Source of the DNA: Halobaculum sp. XH14
GTDB taxonomy: Archaea > Halobacteriota > Halobacteria > Halobacteriales > Haloferacaceae
Length of the DNA: 64,000 nucleotides
NCBI RefSeq assembly: GCF_032116555.1
Contig: NZ_CP134949.1
Location: 3,162,001 to 3,226,000, forward strand
Direction: 5' to 3'
In this document: piece by piece, positions 34,556 through 42,660 of the stretch
Layout of the letters: every line of letters begins with the position of its first letter
Position numbering within the stretch: the first letter of the stretch is position 1
Made by a program: the position numbers and the translations under genes
The notes under the pieces: model-generated
The model's input: the letters and a program-made list of their open reading frames with translations, nothing else
What the model was told of the DNA's origin: nothing
The model's database searches: none

Positions 34556-34759
34556 CTAGGAGCGGTCGAGGAACAGGCCGACGAGTCCCATCAGCACGAC
34601 GAACAGCGCGACGATGCCGACGAGGGCGTACCCGCCCGTCTCGTTGAGGTGGTGGTTGCTGGTGAACTGGCTCCCCACCGTGACGACGAGCGCGATGAAC
34701 ACGCCGACAGCGCCGACGGATACGGCGATCTTCCGGCGCATCTCCGCGTCGATTTCCAT
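34556..34759 (-). CDS. Two-helix small membrane protein
   Basis: 67 residues: a cytoplasmic MEIDAEMRRKI, helix KIAVSVGAVGVFIALVVTVG, polar loop SQFTSNHHLNETGG with a sequon, and helix YALVGIVALFVVLMGLVGLF, ending LDRS. ATG 34759 is chosen because the upstream nine codons read as non-coding. It is a haloarchaeal-type small membrane protein with no assigned function. It converges with priL. The gap 34760-35010 upstream shows only a TATA-like TTTAGG near 34973 that would serve the next gene. Confidence 0.7.
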   Translation of the reverse strand: MEIDAEMRRKIAVSVGAVGVFIALVVTVGSQFTSNHHLNETGGYALVGIVALFVVLMGLVGLFLDRS

Positions 34760-35010
34760 GCGCCGGCCTTCCCCGGCACCCGGCAAAAGGGCTTCGAAGC
34801 GGCCCCGTACCCGCCGTCGGTTCCGGTCCGGACGCCCGGTCGATGCGCTCCCCCTCGGGCTTTCCCGCCATCGACCGTTCGTACCGACCTGCCGTTCACC
34901 GCCCCGCTCGACCCCCGCCGATGCTCCCGTCTCGCCCGAGTATCAGCGCCGAGACTGCACCCGAAACGAGGGTTTAGGTCCGTCGAGCGCGTAGTTCGTC
35001 CCGATACGGG

Positions 35011-35670
35011 ATGACGCACTCAGTACACACATCCGCGTCCACAGCCCGTCACACCCTCCCCGACGACGGCCTCACCGGCCGCGCCGGGCGGGCCCGCCGC
35101 GAACCGATGGCGGTCCGGGCGCTCAGGGACGACACCTACCTCGTGGACACCGAGCACGACAGCTACGTCGTCGACCTCGACGGCCGTTCCTGTACGTGCC
35201 CGGACTACCGGCTCCGCGGGGCCCGCTGCAAGCACCTCCGCCGCGTCGCGATGGAGGTCAACGAGGGGCTCGTCCCCCCGCCGGGCAAACGCGACGGCGT
35301 CTGTGCGGTCTGTGGCGAGTCCGTCTTCGTCCCCGTCGACCGGGGGAGCTACCTCTGTCCCGCCCACAGCCCCGAACGCGGCGAGTTCGTGCGTGATCGC
35401 GAGACCCGGAGCCTGCTGCTCGTCACGCGCGTCACCAGCGAGCGGGCGGACGAGCGCGAGACGGAGGACGGGACCGTCGTCGCCGACTACGGCTCGAACG
35501 CGGAGTACGGCGGTCACGAACCGGTGATCGAGGCCGTGTACGTCGGCCGCGCGGTCACCGAGAACGGTCGGATGAACGTCGCGGGCCTGAGGCGCTACTC
35601 GTTTCCCGCCTCGCGGCTCGCTCGGGTCCCGGCGGCGTTGAGGCCGAACCTGGCGGTCGTCGGGGTCTGA
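35011..35670 (+). CDS. SWIM zinc finger protein with second zinc ribbon
   Basis: 219 residues. The SWIM motif at 61-75 is CTCPDYRLRGARCKH (C61, C63, C73, H75), preceded by TYLVDTEHDSYVVDLDG. A second Cys/His site follows at VCAVCGES (C98, C101) and YLCPAH (C116, H119). The C-terminal 100 residues are a beta-rich domain without a known motif. SWIM domains bind nucleic acids or proteins and in archaea sometimes partner RadA paralogs; no such partner is adjacent. Start ATG 35011 gives 34 disordered residues; ATG at codon 33 (MAVRALRDD) is a plausible alternative. Confidence 0.82.
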   Translation: MTHSVHTSASTARHTLPDDGLTGRAGRARREPMAVRALRDDTYLVDTEHDSYVVDLDGRSCTCPDYRLRGARCKHLRRVAMEVNEGLVPPPGKRDGVCAVCGESVFVPVDRGSYLCPAHSPERGEFVRDRETRSLLLVTRVTSERADERETEDGTVVADYGSNAEYGGHEPVIEAVYVGRAVTENGRMNVAGLRRYSFPASRLARVPAALRPNLAVVGV

Positions 35671-35737
35671 GCGACGGCAACCGGGTCGTGTTCGGGTCCA
35701 CTCGGGGCGCCGATCCGGGGCCCTCGATACGGACCGA

Positions 35738-36229
35738 CTACTCCAGCATCGCCTCGGCCTCGTCCATCGAGAGGACGCCCTGCTCGACGGCGTTGAGCAC
35801 CTCGGCCACCGAGCGGTCGCTGCCGGACGCCTCGCCGGCGGCCTTCAGGTCCGCGATGGACTCCCCGTCCTCGACCGCGGTCTCCTTCTTGACGCGGTAG
35901 TTGCCCCCGTCGGTCGTGTGGAGGTCGCTCGGGTGGAAGAACGCCCAGTCCTCGCGGTCGAAGCGGACGCCGACCTTGGGTGCCGCGCCGAAGTTCCGCG
36001 CGAAGTAGATGAGCGCCTCGACCTCCTCGCCGGTCAGGTAGATCGGGTCGCCCGAGGAGGACTTCGCCTCGACGGCGTAGAAGACGTCGCCGTCGCCCGC
36101 GAGCACGTCCGGCAGTTCGCGGTCGGTGGAGGAGCCGCTGGCGGGCGCGCGCATCACCGCGAAGCCGGCCTCGTCCAGCCGGTTGACGAGTTCTCGCTCG
36201 CGGCGGTCGCCCTTCGGGTTACCCGGCAT
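35738..36229 (-). CDS. hjc: Holliday junction resolvase Hjc
   Basis: 163 residues. The Hjc nuclease fold has [13 protein letters not shown] with the first catalytic Glu, [14 protein letters not shown] with D41, and [10 protein letters not shown] with E54 and K56, the metal-dependent E...D...ExK site. It cuts four-way junctions during recombination. The C-terminal about 40 residues ([20 protein letters not shown] and on) extend beyond the roughly 120-residue core and end in helical [20 protein letters not shown] 36229 is chosen because [10 protein letters not shown] is the family opening; the longer frame upstream is not protein-like. Confidence 0.93.
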   Translation of the reverse strand: MPGNPKGDRRERELVNRLDEAGFAVMRAPASGSSTDRELPDVLAGDGDVFYAVEAKSSSGDPIYLTGEEVEALIYFARNFGAAPKVGVRFDREDWAFFHPSDLHTTDGGNYRVKKETAVEDGESIADLKAAGEASGSDRSVAEVLNAVEQGVLSMDEAEAMLE

Positions 36230-36397
36230 TGCTGGTGAAACTCGGAGAAGGGCGCGGATAAAGGGGACGGAAGCGGGGCGGAAGTGAACGACCGGCGACG
36301 AGTGGCCGCCCCGCGCCCCGGTCACGCCACGCGCCGGTCCTCACCCGCCTTGTATTGGCAGGCCCGCTCCTTTCCCATCGCTTCCCGTAGCGTGGAC

Positions 36398-36622
36398 GTG
36401 AGCAACGAACCAATCGACCTGGCGGGGACGGGCTCGAACACGCTGACCAGACTCAACCTCGCGTCGATCCTCGTCCAGGCGGGCAACGCGCTCCGAAAGG
36501 GGAACAGGAAGCAGGCGGCGCTGCTGTTCGGGGCGGCGACCATCGCGCCGCGGTACGGGGCGGCGTCGCACCTCCTCCAGGGCGGCATCACGCTGAACAA
36601 CCTCAGAAAGCGGCTGACGTAA
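36398..36622 (+). CDS. Small conserved haloarchaeal protein, unknown
   Basis: 74 residues from a GTG at 36398; another GTG lies two codons upstream. Sequence features: TGSNTLTRLNLASILVQAGN and RKGNRKQAALLFGAATIAPR, a basic amphipathic protein with two likely helices and no strong membrane segment. Unlike most of its neighbours it is basic. It is divergent from hjc with a 168-bp gap and convergent with gvpO. No function is recognised. Confidence 0.6.
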   Translation: MSNEPIDLAGTGSNTLTRLNLASILVQAGNALRKGNRKQAALLFGAATIAPRYGAASHLLQGGITLNNLRKRLT

Positions 36623-36676
36623 GCGCCCGCAGCCGGGTGTTTTTCGCCGAGTTCGTACGGTCGAGGGGCCGGTCGG

Positions 36677-37183
36677 CTACCCGTCGTCGATGTCGGAGCC
36701 GCGGCGGTAGCGCTCGCGGAGCCGATAGCCGTCGACTGCGCCGTCCTGGTCCAGCCTGATGGCGTACCGGCCCAGCAGGTCCTCGGTGTCGGGGATGGCG
36801 TTCCGCTCGACGGCCTCGATCACGACCAGCCAGCCCTCGTCGTCCCGCCGCTCGATCTCGATGATCCTGTCGAGCGGGGCGCCGACGACGTCGGACGTGA
36901 TGGCCTCGACGTGGACCCGCACGTCCATCAGACCCGAGACGTCGCCGTCACCCGCCCCGGTCCGGACGCTCGACTGGCCGCCGCTCCCGTCGCCGCCGTC
37001 GGTCGCCTGCACCTCGGCCTCGCGGTCGGCGTTCGCGGCGTCGTCGCCGCCCTCGGCGTCGTCGACGGTCTCGTCCTCCGGGCCGTGCTGGTAGCAGAAG
37101 CCGTCCTCGCCGGCCGGGCGCGTGCAGCGCTCGCCGTCCTCGGTGAGCGCGCGACACTGCGTCGTGTCCTGTTTGGTTGCCAT
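36677..37183 (-). CDS. gvpO: Gas vesicle protein GvpO with N-terminal Cys/His motif
   Basis: 168 residues. Residues 1-35 hold C10, C20, C30 and H33 (CRALTEDGERC and GFCYQH), spaced like a small zinc site. An acidic linker runs from about 36 to 80. The GvpO domain from about 83 (VRVHVEAITSDVVGAPLDRI, then IIEIERRDDEGWLVVIEAVE, then RYAIRLDQDGAVDGYRLRER) matches the haloarchaeal family. GvpO is among the proteins essential for vesicle formation, proposed to help assembly. It lies 53 bp downstream of gvpA, likely the same transcript. Confidence 0.9.
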   Translation of the reverse strand: MATKQDTTQCRALTEDGERCTRPAGEDGFCYQHGPEDETVDDAEGGDDAANADREAEVQATDGGDGSGGQSSVRTGAGDGDVSGLMDVRVHVEAITSDVVGAPLDRIIEIERRDDEGWLVVIEAVERNAIPDTEDLLGRYAIRLDQDGAVDGYRLRERYRRGSDIDDG

Positions 37184-37236
37184 TGGTGGGTGGGTCAGGT
37201 CGCCGATCGGTCAGTCGGTCGAAACGCGGGCGGCCG

Positions 37237-37494
37237 TCAGGAGCCCGAGCCGGTGACCTCGAGCTCGCGGAGGTCCTCCAGTTCCCCGGAGTCCTCCGCG
37301 CGTTCTATCTTCGCCATCTCACCCGCGTACTGGAGGAAGGTGTCGACGGAGGCCGCGACGACGCGTGCCTCGACGGTCAGTAGCTCGATACCGACGACGG
37401 ACACGCGCGCCCAGATGTCGATAACGATCCCTTTGTCGAGCACACGGTCGAGAACGTCAGCGAGACTCGACGTGTTCGCTCCGGTTTCTACCAT
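37237..37494 (-). CDS. gvpA: Major gas vesicle structural protein GvpA
   Basis: 85 residues. The core [40 protein letters not shown] and [14 protein letters not shown] is the canonical GvpA helix-hairpin-helix that forms the ribbed gas-permeable shell. The tail ([20 protein letters not shown]) is slightly longer and acidic. Only one gvpA is present. The minus-strand TATA-like CCTAAACG at 37531-37538 is the likely promoter, and a CCCCGATTCGGGG palindrome lies in the leader. It is divergent from gvpF. Confidence 0.97.
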   Translation of the reverse strand: MVETGANTSSLADVLDRVLDKGIVIDIWARVSVVGIELLTVEARVVAASVDTFLQYAGEMAKIERAEDSGELEDLRELEVTGSGS

Positions 37495-37530
37495 GGGGGC
37501 CTTCCCCGATTCGGGGGAGACGTGAATAGG

Positions 37531-37538
37531 CGTTTAGG
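37531..37538 (-). promoter_or_regulatory. TATA box for gvpA
   Basis: Minus-strand CCTAAACG about 37 nt before the gvpA ATG. The 235-bp divergent region 37495-37729 also has CTTTACT at 37587-37593, a possible plus-strand box for the gvpF operon with a long leader. I do not see the GvpE-type activation sequence known from other haloarchaea, in line with the absence of gvpE. Confidence 0.45.
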
Positions 37539-37729
37539 CCAGTTGTCACTCGGGAAGTTACCAGACGGCGACGCGACCGCCCGACCACTTTACTGTCTTC
37601 CCGCACAAGATTGCGAGCGAACAGTCGGCCGGACCGAGCGCCCGGAACCGGTCCGGCGAACCGCTGCGGACGGTGCGACCCGGCGTCGCTGGGCCGCGGC
37701 CCCGACGCACGCCACCACCTCGCCACACC

Positions 37730-38359
37730 ATGTCGAGTGATCACCTGTACCTGTACGGCGTCACCGACGCGACCGACCTCCGGTTCGAGACCGACGCGGT
37801 CGCGGGCGCCCCGGAAGTACGAACCGTCTCCCACGGCCCGCTGTCGGGCATCGTCTCGGACATCGACACCACCGACCCCGAGCGCACCGACGAGGACGTG
37901 GAGCGTCACGACGAGGTGCTCCGGGACGTACTCACCGGCGACGGCGACCGCACGGTGGTTCCGATGCGCTACGGGATGGCCTTCAAGAGCGGCCGGACGC
38001 TGAAGAACCTCCTCAGGGAGGCGCGTCCGGTACTCCGTCGGTCGCTCCGGGAGGTCGAGGGCACGGTCGAACTCGGGGTGAAGGTGCTCGCGGACGCGGA
38101 GGGCGAGGCCGACCGCGAGGCGGTCCGCGAGGCGGCCGGGCGGTTCGACGACGCGAGCGAGAGGCGCGACGACGACGAGCTGTTCAGCGACCGCCTCGTG
38201 GTGAACCGCTCGTACCTCGTCGACCGCGACGACGTCCCGGCGTTCGACGACGCGGTCGAGGCGTTCCGCGGGGCGTTCGGCGACGACGTCGTCGTCCAGT
38301 ACAGCGGCCCCTGGGCACCGTACAGCTTCGTCGACGTCCACATCGGGGTGGACCGATGA
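37730..38359 (+). CDS. gvpF: Gas vesicle protein GvpF
   Basis: 209 residues, GvpF/GvpL family. The start is HLYLYGVTDATDLRFETDAV, the conserved core is VPMRYGMAFKSGRTLKNLLR, and the end is QYSGPWAPYSFVDVHI, the family signature. GvpF is the accessory protein shown to bind GvpA in haloarchaea, acting early in shell assembly. It is first gene of the rightward operon. ATG 37730 gives the usual family start. It overlaps gvpG by 4 bp (ATGA). Confidence 0.94.
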   Translation: MSSDHLYLYGVTDATDLRFETDAVAGAPEVRTVSHGPLSGIVSDIDTTDPERTDEDVERHDEVLRDVLTGDGDRTVVPMRYGMAFKSGRTLKNLLREARPVLRRSLREVEGTVELGVKVLADAEGEADREAVREAAGRFDDASERRDDDELFSDRLVVNRSYLVDRDDVPAFDDAVEAFRGAFGDDVVVQYSGPWAPYSFVDVHIGVDR

Positions 38360-38613
38360 CGTTCCTGCTCGACGACCTCCTGTTGAAGCCGTTCGTGACG
38401 GTGCTGGACGTGCTGCAGACGATGGCCGTCGAGGAACTGTACGACGTCGAGGCCATCCGGAACGACCTGAAGGAGAACCAGTTGCTGTACGAACTCGGCG
38501 AGCGCCCCGAGTCGGAGTACGAGCGCCGCAAGGCGGAGCTGGAGGCCGACCTCGACACCGCCGAGGCGGCCCGCGAACAGTACGCGAACAAGCAACTGGA
38601 GGTGCGCTCATGA
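38356..38613 (+). CDS. gvpG: Gas vesicle protein GvpG
   Basis: 85 residues, mostly helical: FLLDDLLLKPFVTVLDVLQT and DVEAIRNDLKENQLLYELGE, then a charged coiled coil ending EQYANKQLEVRS. It matches GvpG, a minor essential assembly protein. It overlaps gvpF and gvpH by ATGA-type junctions, so it is translationally coupled on both sides. Confidence 0.92.
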   Translation: MTFLLDDLLLKPFVTVLDVLQTMAVEELYDVEAIRNDLKENQLLYELGERPESEYERRKAELEADLDTAEAAREQYANKQLEVRS

Positions 38614-39317
38614 GCGAGGACGACCCCGAGGACCGCCACGAAGTCGAGGACAGCCCCGACGACCGGCCGGACGACTCCGGCGACCGGCGTGATGGCGAGG
38701 ACGCGTCGGACCACCCCGGCGACCGATCCGAGGACCGGCACGACGCCGAGGGAGACGCGGCCGACGACGGACCCGACGACCCCGGGGAGACGTGGGACGG
38801 CGAGCACCCGCCGCCGAACGAGGACCCGGACGTCCCCGTCGACCCGGTCGATGCCGTCGGCCCGGTCGACGCGCCGGAGTCGGACCGGGACGGCCCGAAG
38901 TCGCTCGGCGACCGCCTCCACGAGTTCGCCGTCGACCTGCTCGACGGCGGAACGACCTCCGGCGAGCGTCGCGGCGGCCGGATCTCGTACGGCTACTCGG
39001 CCCGCACCGGCCCCGACCGACCGAGCGGCCCGGCCACACCCCACCGCAGAAGCCGGCCGAGTCGCGGGTCGACCGGGCCGTCGGGGACGGACGCCCACGC
39101 GAGCGCCGTACGCGACGGGGACGACCTGCTCGTCACCGTCGACCTGCCGGGCGTCGCGCCCGAGGACCTCACCTGCGGCGTCGACCCGGACCGGGACGAA
39201 CTCGTCGTCGGCGCGGACGGGCAGGTGCTCTCCCGCGTGCCGCTGGAGGGTGCCGACCACGTCGTCGCCGCCTCGCTGAACAACCACGTCCTCACCGTCC
39301 ACCTCACCGACCAATGA
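38610..39317 (+). CDS. gvpH: Gas vesicle protein GvpH (Hsp20-like fold)
   Basis: 235 residues. About 1-95 is an extremely acidic, repetitive disordered tail (Asp-Asp-Arg-type repeats). SLGDRLHEFAVDLLDGGTTS follows. The C-terminal about 75 residues (DDLLVTVDLPGVAPEDLTCG to LNNHVLTVHLTDQ) form the alpha-crystallin-like beta-sandwich known for GvpH. GvpH is thought to act as a chaperone for other Gvp proteins and is not essential. GGAGGTGCG lies before its ATG. It overlaps gvpI by 4 bp. Confidence 0.88.
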   Translation: MSEDDPEDRHEVEDSPDDRPDDSGDRRDGEDASDHPGDRSEDRHDAEGDAADDGPDDPGETWDGEHPPPNEDPDVPVDPVDAVGPVDAPESDRDGPKSLGDRLHEFAVDLLDGGTTSGERRGGRISYGYSARTGPDRPSGPATPHRRSRPSRGSTGPSGTDAHASAVRDGDDLLVTVDLPGVAPEDLTCGVDPDRDELVVGADGQVLSRVPLEGADHVVAASLNNHVLTVHLTDQ

Positions 39318-40210
39318 CCACCACCACAACCACCGATCTCGAATCACGCCTGGCTGACCTCGACGACCTGGCACAGCGGGAACTGGACAGGCTGGACGAG
39401 CACCTCGCCGAGGTCGACGACCTGCTGTCGTGGCTCCGGGAGGAACTCCCGGAGGAGGAGGGCGGCGCGGTCGGCGAACTCCGGGAGCTGATCGAGGCCG
39501 TCGACGAGTTCGAGGACGTCGTCTCGACGGCCGACCCGGAGACGCTCGCGGCAGCGATCGAGACCGACGAGGTGGATGTCGACGACGTCCGGGCGATGCT
39601 CGATCCGGACGGGGACATCTCCGTCCGCGACCTGCTGGCGGTGCTCGATCTCGAAGGGCTCTGGGAGGCGACCGACGTTCGTGACCTCTGGGGGGAGATC
39701 CGCGAGTTCCAGGACGAGGCCGACGACGTCGACGTCCTCGGGGACGACGCAGACGCCGGGGACGAAGATGAGGGACTACCGGGCGTGGAGGCCGAGGACG
39801 ATCTCGGCATGGAGGACGTCCCCGACGGGATGGCGGACGACCTCTCCGAGAAGCGGGTTCAATCCACCGTGATGGACGGCGTCGAGTCGTTCCGGGAGTC
39901 GCTCCTGGCGGCACGGACCGAACTGGAGGACCTGCGGGCGGAGAACCGGGCGCGGATGGCCGACCGCCGCGAGACGGTCCACTCCCGGAACCCCACCGCC
40001 GCCTCGACCATGCCCGCCGCCCGGCCGAGCCACCGGGCGGCCGGTCGCTACTCGACGGTTCCCAGGGAGACGAAGTACTCGACAGCGCCGAACAAGCGCC
40101 GCCTCTACGGCAGACGACTCGAGGAGGCGGCGGCCGAACGGGACGACGCCGGCGACGACGACCGACCGGAGGGGAGCGATGACCGAACGGAGGGTAGCGA
40201 CGATGAGTGA
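39314..40210 (+). CDS. gvpI: Enlarged GvpI-position protein
   Basis: 298 residues between gvpH and gvpJ, the place of gvpI. The N-terminal half is acidic and helical (LESRLADLDDLAQRELDRLD, then AVGELRELIEAVDEFEDVVS), with an EF-like acidic stretch DPDGDISVRDLLAVLDLEGL. The C-terminal 100 residues are basic (VESFRESLLAARTELEDLRA, then STVPRETKYSTAPNKRRLYG), the character expected of GvpI. Known GvpI proteins are about half this length, so I read it as GvpI with an added N-terminal domain. The assignment is by position and C-terminal chemistry, not by a certain motif. Confidence 0.65.
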   Translation: MTTTTTTDLESRLADLDDLAQRELDRLDEHLAEVDDLLSWLREELPEEEGGAVGELRELIEAVDEFEDVVSTADPETLAAAIETDEVDVDDVRAMLDPDGDISVRDLLAVLDLEGLWEATDVRDLWGEIREFQDEADDVDVLGDDADAGDEDEGLPGVEAEDDLGMEDVPDGMADDLSEKRVQSTVMDGVESFRESLLAARTELEDLRAENRARMADRRETVHSRNPTAASTMPAARPSHRAAGRYSTVPRETKYSTAPNKRRLYGRRLEEAAAERDDAGDDDRPEGSDDRTEGSDDE

Positions 40211-40637
40211 GACGCGCCCGACCCGGAGCAGGGACGGCCTCGCCGAGACGCTGGAACTCGTCCTCGACAAGGGACTCGTCATCAACGCCGACGTCGTCGT
40301 CAGCGTCGGCGACACGGAACTGCTCTCGGTCGAACTCCGCGCCGCGCTCGCCTCGTTCGAGACGGCCGCCGAGTACGGCCTCCGGTTCCCCGCCGGCACC
40401 GACACCGACCGGGTCGCCGCGGCCGCCGACGTGCCGCCAGTCCGCGACCGCCCCGAGGGCCAGACGCGGCTCTCGGACCTCGAGGACCTGCGAATCGAGG
40501 ACGATCCGGATGCCGGCGTAAGGAGCGAGGGCGGCGATCCGGACGACGGAGACGAGGCGGCCGACCAGGAAGCCACCGACGAGACCGACCCCGACGCCGA
40601 ACCCGAGGGGGTGCCGGAGGCCGATGACCAGGATTGA
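40203..40637 (+). CDS. gvpJ: Gas vesicle protein GvpJ
   Basis: 144 residues. The GvpA-like domain at 10-60 is GLAETLELVLDKGLVINADV followed by VVSVGDTELLSVELRAALAS, homologous to the shell protein. The acidic C-terminal half is longer than in GvpA. GvpJ is an essential minor shell-type protein. ATG 40203 overlaps the last codons of gvpI. It overlaps gvpK by 14 bp. Confidence 0.92.
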   Translation: MSETRPTRSRDGLAETLELVLDKGLVINADVVVSVGDTELLSVELRAALASFETAAEYGLRFPAGTDTDRVAAAADVPPVRDRPEGQTRLSDLEDLRIEDDPDAGVRSEGGDPDDGDEAADQEATDETDPDAEPEGVPEADDQD

Positions 40638-40956
40638 CGTCGACGGCGAGGACGGCGACGACGCCTCGGGCGTCACGGCGCTCGTCGTGACGGTCGTGGA
40701 ACTCCTCGTCGAGGCGCTCCAGCGGGAGGCGCTCCGCCGGATGGAGCGGGGCGACCTGACCGACGAGGAAGTCGAGCGCGTCGGCGCGCAACTCGCCGCC
40801 ATCGAGGCGGAACTGGACGACATGAAGGAGACACAGGGCATCGAGGGGGAGGTCGAGAGGCTCAGGGGGGACCTCGACTCGCTCGTCGGCGACGCGGTCC
40901 GGTCGCTCGACCGGGAGGAGGGAAGCCGAACGCCGGACGCGAGGGGCGATGACTGA
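40624..40956 (+). CDS. gvpK: Gas vesicle protein GvpK
   Basis: 110 residues, helical: TALVVTVVELLVEALQREAL, RRMERGDLTDEEVERVGAQL and AAIEAELDDMKETQGIEGEV. The LVEALQREALRRM segment is the GvpK signature. Essential for vesicle formation in haloarchaea. It starts inside gvpJ and overlaps gvpL by 8 bp. Confidence 0.92.
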   Translation: MTRIDVDGEDGDDASGVTALVVTVVELLVEALQREALRRMERGDLTDEEVERVGAQLAAIEAELDDMKETQGIEGEVERLRGDLDSLVGDAVRSLDREEGSRTPDARGDD

Positions 40957-41776
40957 GGTCGGCTTCGCGGAGGGGCGGTACCTCTACTGCGTCGTCGACG
41001 CGAGCGGTCCCGGCGCCGAACGCGACGGCGAGCGCGCCGACAGGGAGGGCGTCGACGCCGCGCGCGAGTTCTCCCCCGAGGGAATCGAGGGCGGCGAGCC
41101 GTACGTCGTCGGGTCGGACGGCGTCGGCGCGGTCGTCCAGCCCCGGGGCGAGCCGTTCGACAGCGACGACCTCCGGCGGGTGAAGCGGTGGCTGCTCGCC
41201 CACCAGCGCGTCGTCGACGCCGCGGGGCAGGCGTTCGGCACGCCGCTCCCGTTCCGGTTCGACACCATCCACGAGGGCGACGACGACGCGGTCCGGGAGT
41301 GGCTCCGGTCCGAGCGCGACGCGCTCCGGGCCAACCTCGACGCGTTCGCCGGGAAGTGGGAGTACCGCGTGACGCTCACCGTCGACGGCGAGTTCGACCC
41401 CGACGACGAGGAACTGTCCGATCTGCGGGCCCGCATCGACGCGGCGGGCGAGGGCGAGGCGTTCCTGCTGGAAAAGCAGTACGAGCGCCGACTGACCGAC
41501 CTCGAACGCGAGCGCGACGATCGACTGGCGGCCGACCTCCGGGAGCGACTGGCGCCGCTTGTCGCCGACGTCGAACCGGTCGAGTCGGGCGGCGTGCTGG
41601 ACGAGGGACCGGCCGGAAATCGGGTGACTGGACTCGCGCTGCTGGCCCAGAGGGAGCAGGAGTCTGCCATCGGCTCGGAACTGGACGAGGTGGTCGCGGA
41701 CCCGGACCTCGACGTGGAGTTCACCGGGCCGTGGCCGCCGTACTCGTTCGCGCCGGAACTGGGGGGGTCCGGGTGA
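40949..41776 (+). CDS. gvpL: Gas vesicle protein GvpL
   Basis: 275 residues, GvpF/GvpL family. The start is EGRYLYCVVDASGPGAERDG, the conserved middle is HQRVVDAAGQAFGTPLPFRF, a coiled coil lies at EKQYERRLTDLERERDDRLA, and the end is FTGPWPPYSFAPEL. It parallels GvpF in plan but has a longer linker. In Halobacterium, GvpL contacts several other accessory proteins, suggesting a scaffold role. It is coupled to gvpM by GTGA. Confidence 0.93.
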   Translation: MTEVGFAEGRYLYCVVDASGPGAERDGERADREGVDAAREFSPEGIEGGEPYVVGSDGVGAVVQPRGEPFDSDDLRRVKRWLLAHQRVVDAAGQAFGTPLPFRFDTIHEGDDDAVREWLRSERDALRANLDAFAGKWEYRVTLTVDGEFDPDDEELSDLRARIDAAGEGEAFLLEKQYERRLTDLERERDDRLAADLRERLAPLVADVEPVESGGVLDEGPAGNRVTGLALLAQREQESAIGSELDEVVADPDLDVEFTGPWPPYSFAPELGGSG

Positions 41777-42168
41777 AGCCGACGAAAGAGGAGGGCGCGG
41801 TGACGGACCTGCTCGACGTGCTGCTCGAGGAGGGCGTCGTCCTCCAGGCCGACGTCGTCGTCTCCGTCGCGGACGTGCCGCTGGTCGGCGTGAACCTCCG
41901 CGCGGCGGTCGCCGGGATGGCGACGATGACCGAGCACGGCTTCTTCGAGGAGTGGGACCGGGAGGTCCGCGGGCGGGCGGAGTCGGATCGAGCGGAGATG
42001 CGATCGGCCGGAAGCCCCGACCCCGCGAATGCCCCGGAAACGGCCGAGACTCCCCGGAGCGTGAGCCCCCGAGTCGCGGACTACGGCGGCCAGTCCGCCG
42101 ACGGCGACGGATCCGCCCCGGACGACCCGGACGCGGCCGATTCGGCCGACGGGGACCGGGACGCCTGA
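41773..42168 (+). CDS. gvpM: Gas vesicle protein GvpM
   Basis: 131 residues from a GTG overlapping the gvpL stop. The GvpA-like domain is VTDLLDVLLEEGVVLQADVV, then SVADVPLVGVNLRAAVAGMA. The acidic C-terminal tail of about 60 residues is longer than usual for GvpM (about 84 residues in Halobacterium). It is an essential minor protein and the last gene of the operon. An alternative GTG nine codons downstream (VTDLL) is possible, but the overlap favours 41773. Confidence 0.9.
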   Translation: MKPTKEEGAVTDLLDVLLEEGVVLQADVVVSVADVPLVGVNLRAAVAGMATMTEHGFFEEWDREVRGRAESDRAEMRSAGSPDPANAPETAETPRSVSPRVADYGGQSADGDGSAPDDPDAADSADGDRDA

Positions 42169-42220
42169 GGCGAGCTCACGTATCGAAACCCTTAGTGTCG
42201 GACTGTTCGAACCCGCGACC

Positions 42221-42487
42221 ATGCAGAAACTCATCGTCCGCGGCGACCCCGGCATCCGGACGGATGCCATCATCAACTACGGGGGCGAGGAGCAGGTGGT
42301 GTTCTCCTGCCAGCGACAGGGCGACTGGCACGGCCCCGACGAGCCCCAGCTCTGGTGTACGATCGGCACCGAGGCCGAGCGCGAGGCGTTCGAGAAGCGC
42401 GAGTACGTCCCCCACTGGCTCGACGTCGACGCCATCGACGCGGAGGCGCTCGACGTGGTGAAATCGAAGGGCGACCTCGCGGTCTGA
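42221..42487 (+). CDS. Conserved haloarchaeal small protein (HAH_0734-like)
   Basis: 88 residues: MQKLIVRGDPGIRTDAIINY, GGEEQVVFSCQRQGDWHGPD, EPQLWCTIGTEAEREAFEKR, then EYVPHWLDVDAIDAEALDVV. It is compact, probably beta-rich, with two cysteines, and closely resembles a family of small proteins conserved in haloarchaea without a function. ATG 42221 is the family start. A TATA-like stretch is weak. It stands 52 bp after gvpM and is probably independent of it. Confidence 0.8.
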   Translation: MQKLIVRGDPGIRTDAIINYGGEEQVVFSCQRQGDWHGPDEPQLWCTIGTEAEREAFEKREYVPHWLDVDAIDAEALDVVKSKGDLAV

Positions 42488-42660
42488 GTCGGGTTCCCTT
42501 TTCGGTCGTCTCGTCGTCCTCGAGTTGCGCCGCTCGCCGTGATGGCGGGTCGTAGCGAACGTCACGGCGAGCGTCGGCGTCGATCCGGTAACTCGGTCGG
42601 TCTCGTGGTGGCCCTGGCCGTCGGCTCTTCCGGTAGTTCTCCTGTCGTGGCGACCGCCTC

